A stretch of 5,936 nucleotides of DNA, taken from assembly GCA_023139225.1 (NCBI GenBank), contig JAGLNZ010000153.1, positions 1 to 5,936 on the forward strand, read 5' to 3'. Made by a program: the position numbers and the translations under genes. The DNA is from Desulfobacula sp. (GTDB lineage: Bacteria > Desulfobacterota > Desulfobacteria > Desulfobacterales > Desulfobacteraceae). The notes under the pieces are model-generated. The model had not been told where the DNA came from. It made no database searches and worked only from the letters and a program-made list of their open reading frames with translations. Shown piece after piece: positions 5,137 to 5,936 of this stretch (positions are counted from its first letter, which is position 1; the number at the start of each line of letters is the position of its first letter).

Positions 5137-5936
5137 TTTTCATTTCCTTTAAGATTCAGGCTCAGCTGCCAGACCGCCCATTCACGCCCTTTTACAAAAA
5201 CAACCTGTCTGCTGTCTTTTCCTTCAAATTCAAACCCGATTTTAATATAGCCGTTTTCTGCTTCATTCCAGATACCAATGTTAGTGATTTTCCCATCCTG
5301 TTTCAGTAAGGTTTCCGAATTCACCATCAGATCGGGAATTATATCCGCCGGCAATTTAAACAGAGCATCAAAAAAATTTTGGACCGGATATATACGTCCC
5401 AAAAATCCGTCCATATCCGCAAGTTCACCCGGAACAGGCTTTTCACTGTTTTCAATCTCAAGGATATCTTTCTTTCTAAAATCAATCTGTTTGATTACCC
5501 TGTTTTCAGAATCAATAAAATATATCTTTATCCCCCCGGTTATGCCTTCACAGAAGATCCTGTCAAGAGAGCTTCCATTCAACAACCAGACCAATTGCGC
5601 AGGCTCAATAATTTTTGAAGCAACGGGTCTGGCAAGGGTCAAATAAAATAATTTAAACTGCTGTTTCTCCAATGTAATCCACTCCCCCGGCAAAATACCC
5701 GAGGCAAGGTCAAAAAAAGTGGTTGCCTGATGAACATTTTGCCGGGTATCCTCTTTTTTACTGATAATCTTATTGAGGTATTCGTGTGCATTGGAGGTTT
5801 GTTTGCCGGTTTCCCAGATGGCCCCTGTTTCAGGACGAAACTCATTTGTCGAAGCAAGATAAGACCCGACAATATTTTCAAACCAGTTAAACCTGAATTC
5901 AGAAAAAATGAAAGTTGCCGTAACTATAAAGACGGC
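5133..5936 (-). CDS. Membrane-anchored envelope protein of unknown function, 5'-truncated by window edge
   Basis: I do not recognise a family. The frame has no stop from the TGA at 5135-5133 up to base 5936, giving 267 residues; the start lies beyond the edge. The first visible residues, AVFIVTATFIFSE, look like the second half of a membrane helix or uncleaved signal anchor, so the true start is probably only some tens of bases outside. Residues 14-75 are polar and probably helical, with acidic and Asn-rich stretches (STNEFRPETG, KKEDTRQN). From about 84 on the chain looks like alternating beta strands (QFKLFYLTL, GGIKIYFIDS, NGYIKIGFEF, RQVVFVKG) with an aromatic end AVWQLSLNL. A single-pass protein with a periplasmic beta-rich domain is the best guess. 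It is directly upstream of the PBP gene with a 4-nt overlap and carries that gene's ribosome site, so a partner role in wall synthesis is possible. An in-frame TTG at 5693 is not the start, since the coding character continues upstream without a ribosome site at that codon. Confidence 0.75.
   Translation of the reverse strand, partial: AVFIVTATFIFSEFRFNWFENIVGSYLASTNEFRPETGAIWETGKQTSNAHEYLNKIISKKEDTRQNVHQATTFFDLASGILPGEWITLEKQQFKLFYLTLARPVASKIIEPAQLVWLLNGSSLDRIFCEGITGGIKIYFIDSENRVIKQIDFRKKDILEIENSEKPVPGELADMDGFLGRIYPVQNFFDALFKLPADIIPDLMVNSETLLKQDGKITNIGIWNEAENGYIKIGFEFEGKDSRQVVFVKGREWAVWQLSLNLKGNEN
5145..5150 (-). promoter_or_regulatory. Ribosome binding site supporting the TTG start of the PBP gene
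   Basis: AAAGGA on the - strand ends 8 bases before TTG 5136. A nearby ATG is out of frame with the PBP, and the next in-frame Met codon lies inside the membrane anchor at residue 30. The site therefore fixes the unusual start codon. Confidence 0.6.

Noticed and set aside
5278..5646. 122- and 79-residue + strand open frames
   Set aside because: They are antisense to the unknown envelope gene, with low-complexity Ser/Ile/Phe content and no supported ribosome site.
5639..5881. 80-residue - strand open frame upstream of the PBP partner gene
   Set aside because: It lies in another frame of the gene that stays open to 5936; the other frame has a coherent membrane segment and continues into a 186-residue coding stretch.

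Overview
The window is AT-rich bacterial chromosomal DNA of a housekeeping type. It is densely coded, has short intergenic gaps and shows no mobile elements, CRISPR arrays or RNA genes. The gene content (a YedF-type selenium-metabolism protein, a Dus enzyme with an FHPR variant motif, and a PBP1A next to SPOR-domain and unknown envelope proteins) together with the low-to-middle GC suggests a Gram-negative sulfate-reducing Desulfobacterota, perhaps of the Desulfobacter/Desulfobacula kind. That placement is inference from protein style only.

Layout, left to right. (1) The 3' two-thirds of a tRNA-dihydrouridine synthase gene runs off the left edge on the + strand (1-630). (2) A 98-residue conserved-looking protein of unknown function lies on the - strand (705-1001). 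(3) A 253-bp divergent promoter region (1002-1254) carries a sigma70-like promoter in each direction and two adjacent inverted repeats just upstream of the + promoter. (4) yedF (1255-1869, +) encodes a TusA/SirA-like domain fused to a DsrE-like domain. (5) A three-gene - strand operon fills the rest, reading from the right edge leftwards: a 5'-truncated membrane-anchored protein of unknown function (5936-5133), a bifunctional class A penicillin-binding protein of the PBP1A type (5136-3136), and a multi-pass membrane protein with TPR-like helices and a C-terminal SPOR domain (3139-1877).

The operon genes overlap by 4 nt at each junction (TTGA, then ATGA), so they are very probably translationally coupled and act together in building the periplasmic cell wall. 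The PBP polymerises and cross-links peptidoglycan, the SPOR protein is likely to recognise it, and the first protein is an unrecognised envelope partner. The operon converges on yedF with only 7 bp between the stop codons. yedF and the small unknown gene share a regulatory region and may be co-regulated.

Three gene boundaries were reassigned on sequence grounds. yedF starts at ATG 1255, because the promoter places the transcript start near an upstream TTG. The SPOR gene starts at ATG 3139. The rightmost gene has no stop up to base 5936, so a TTG at 5693 is not its start. I saw no clear evidence of a wholly new system. The least explained parts are the unknown envelope protein, the topology of the SPOR protein, the 98-residue protein and the palindromes in front of yedF.
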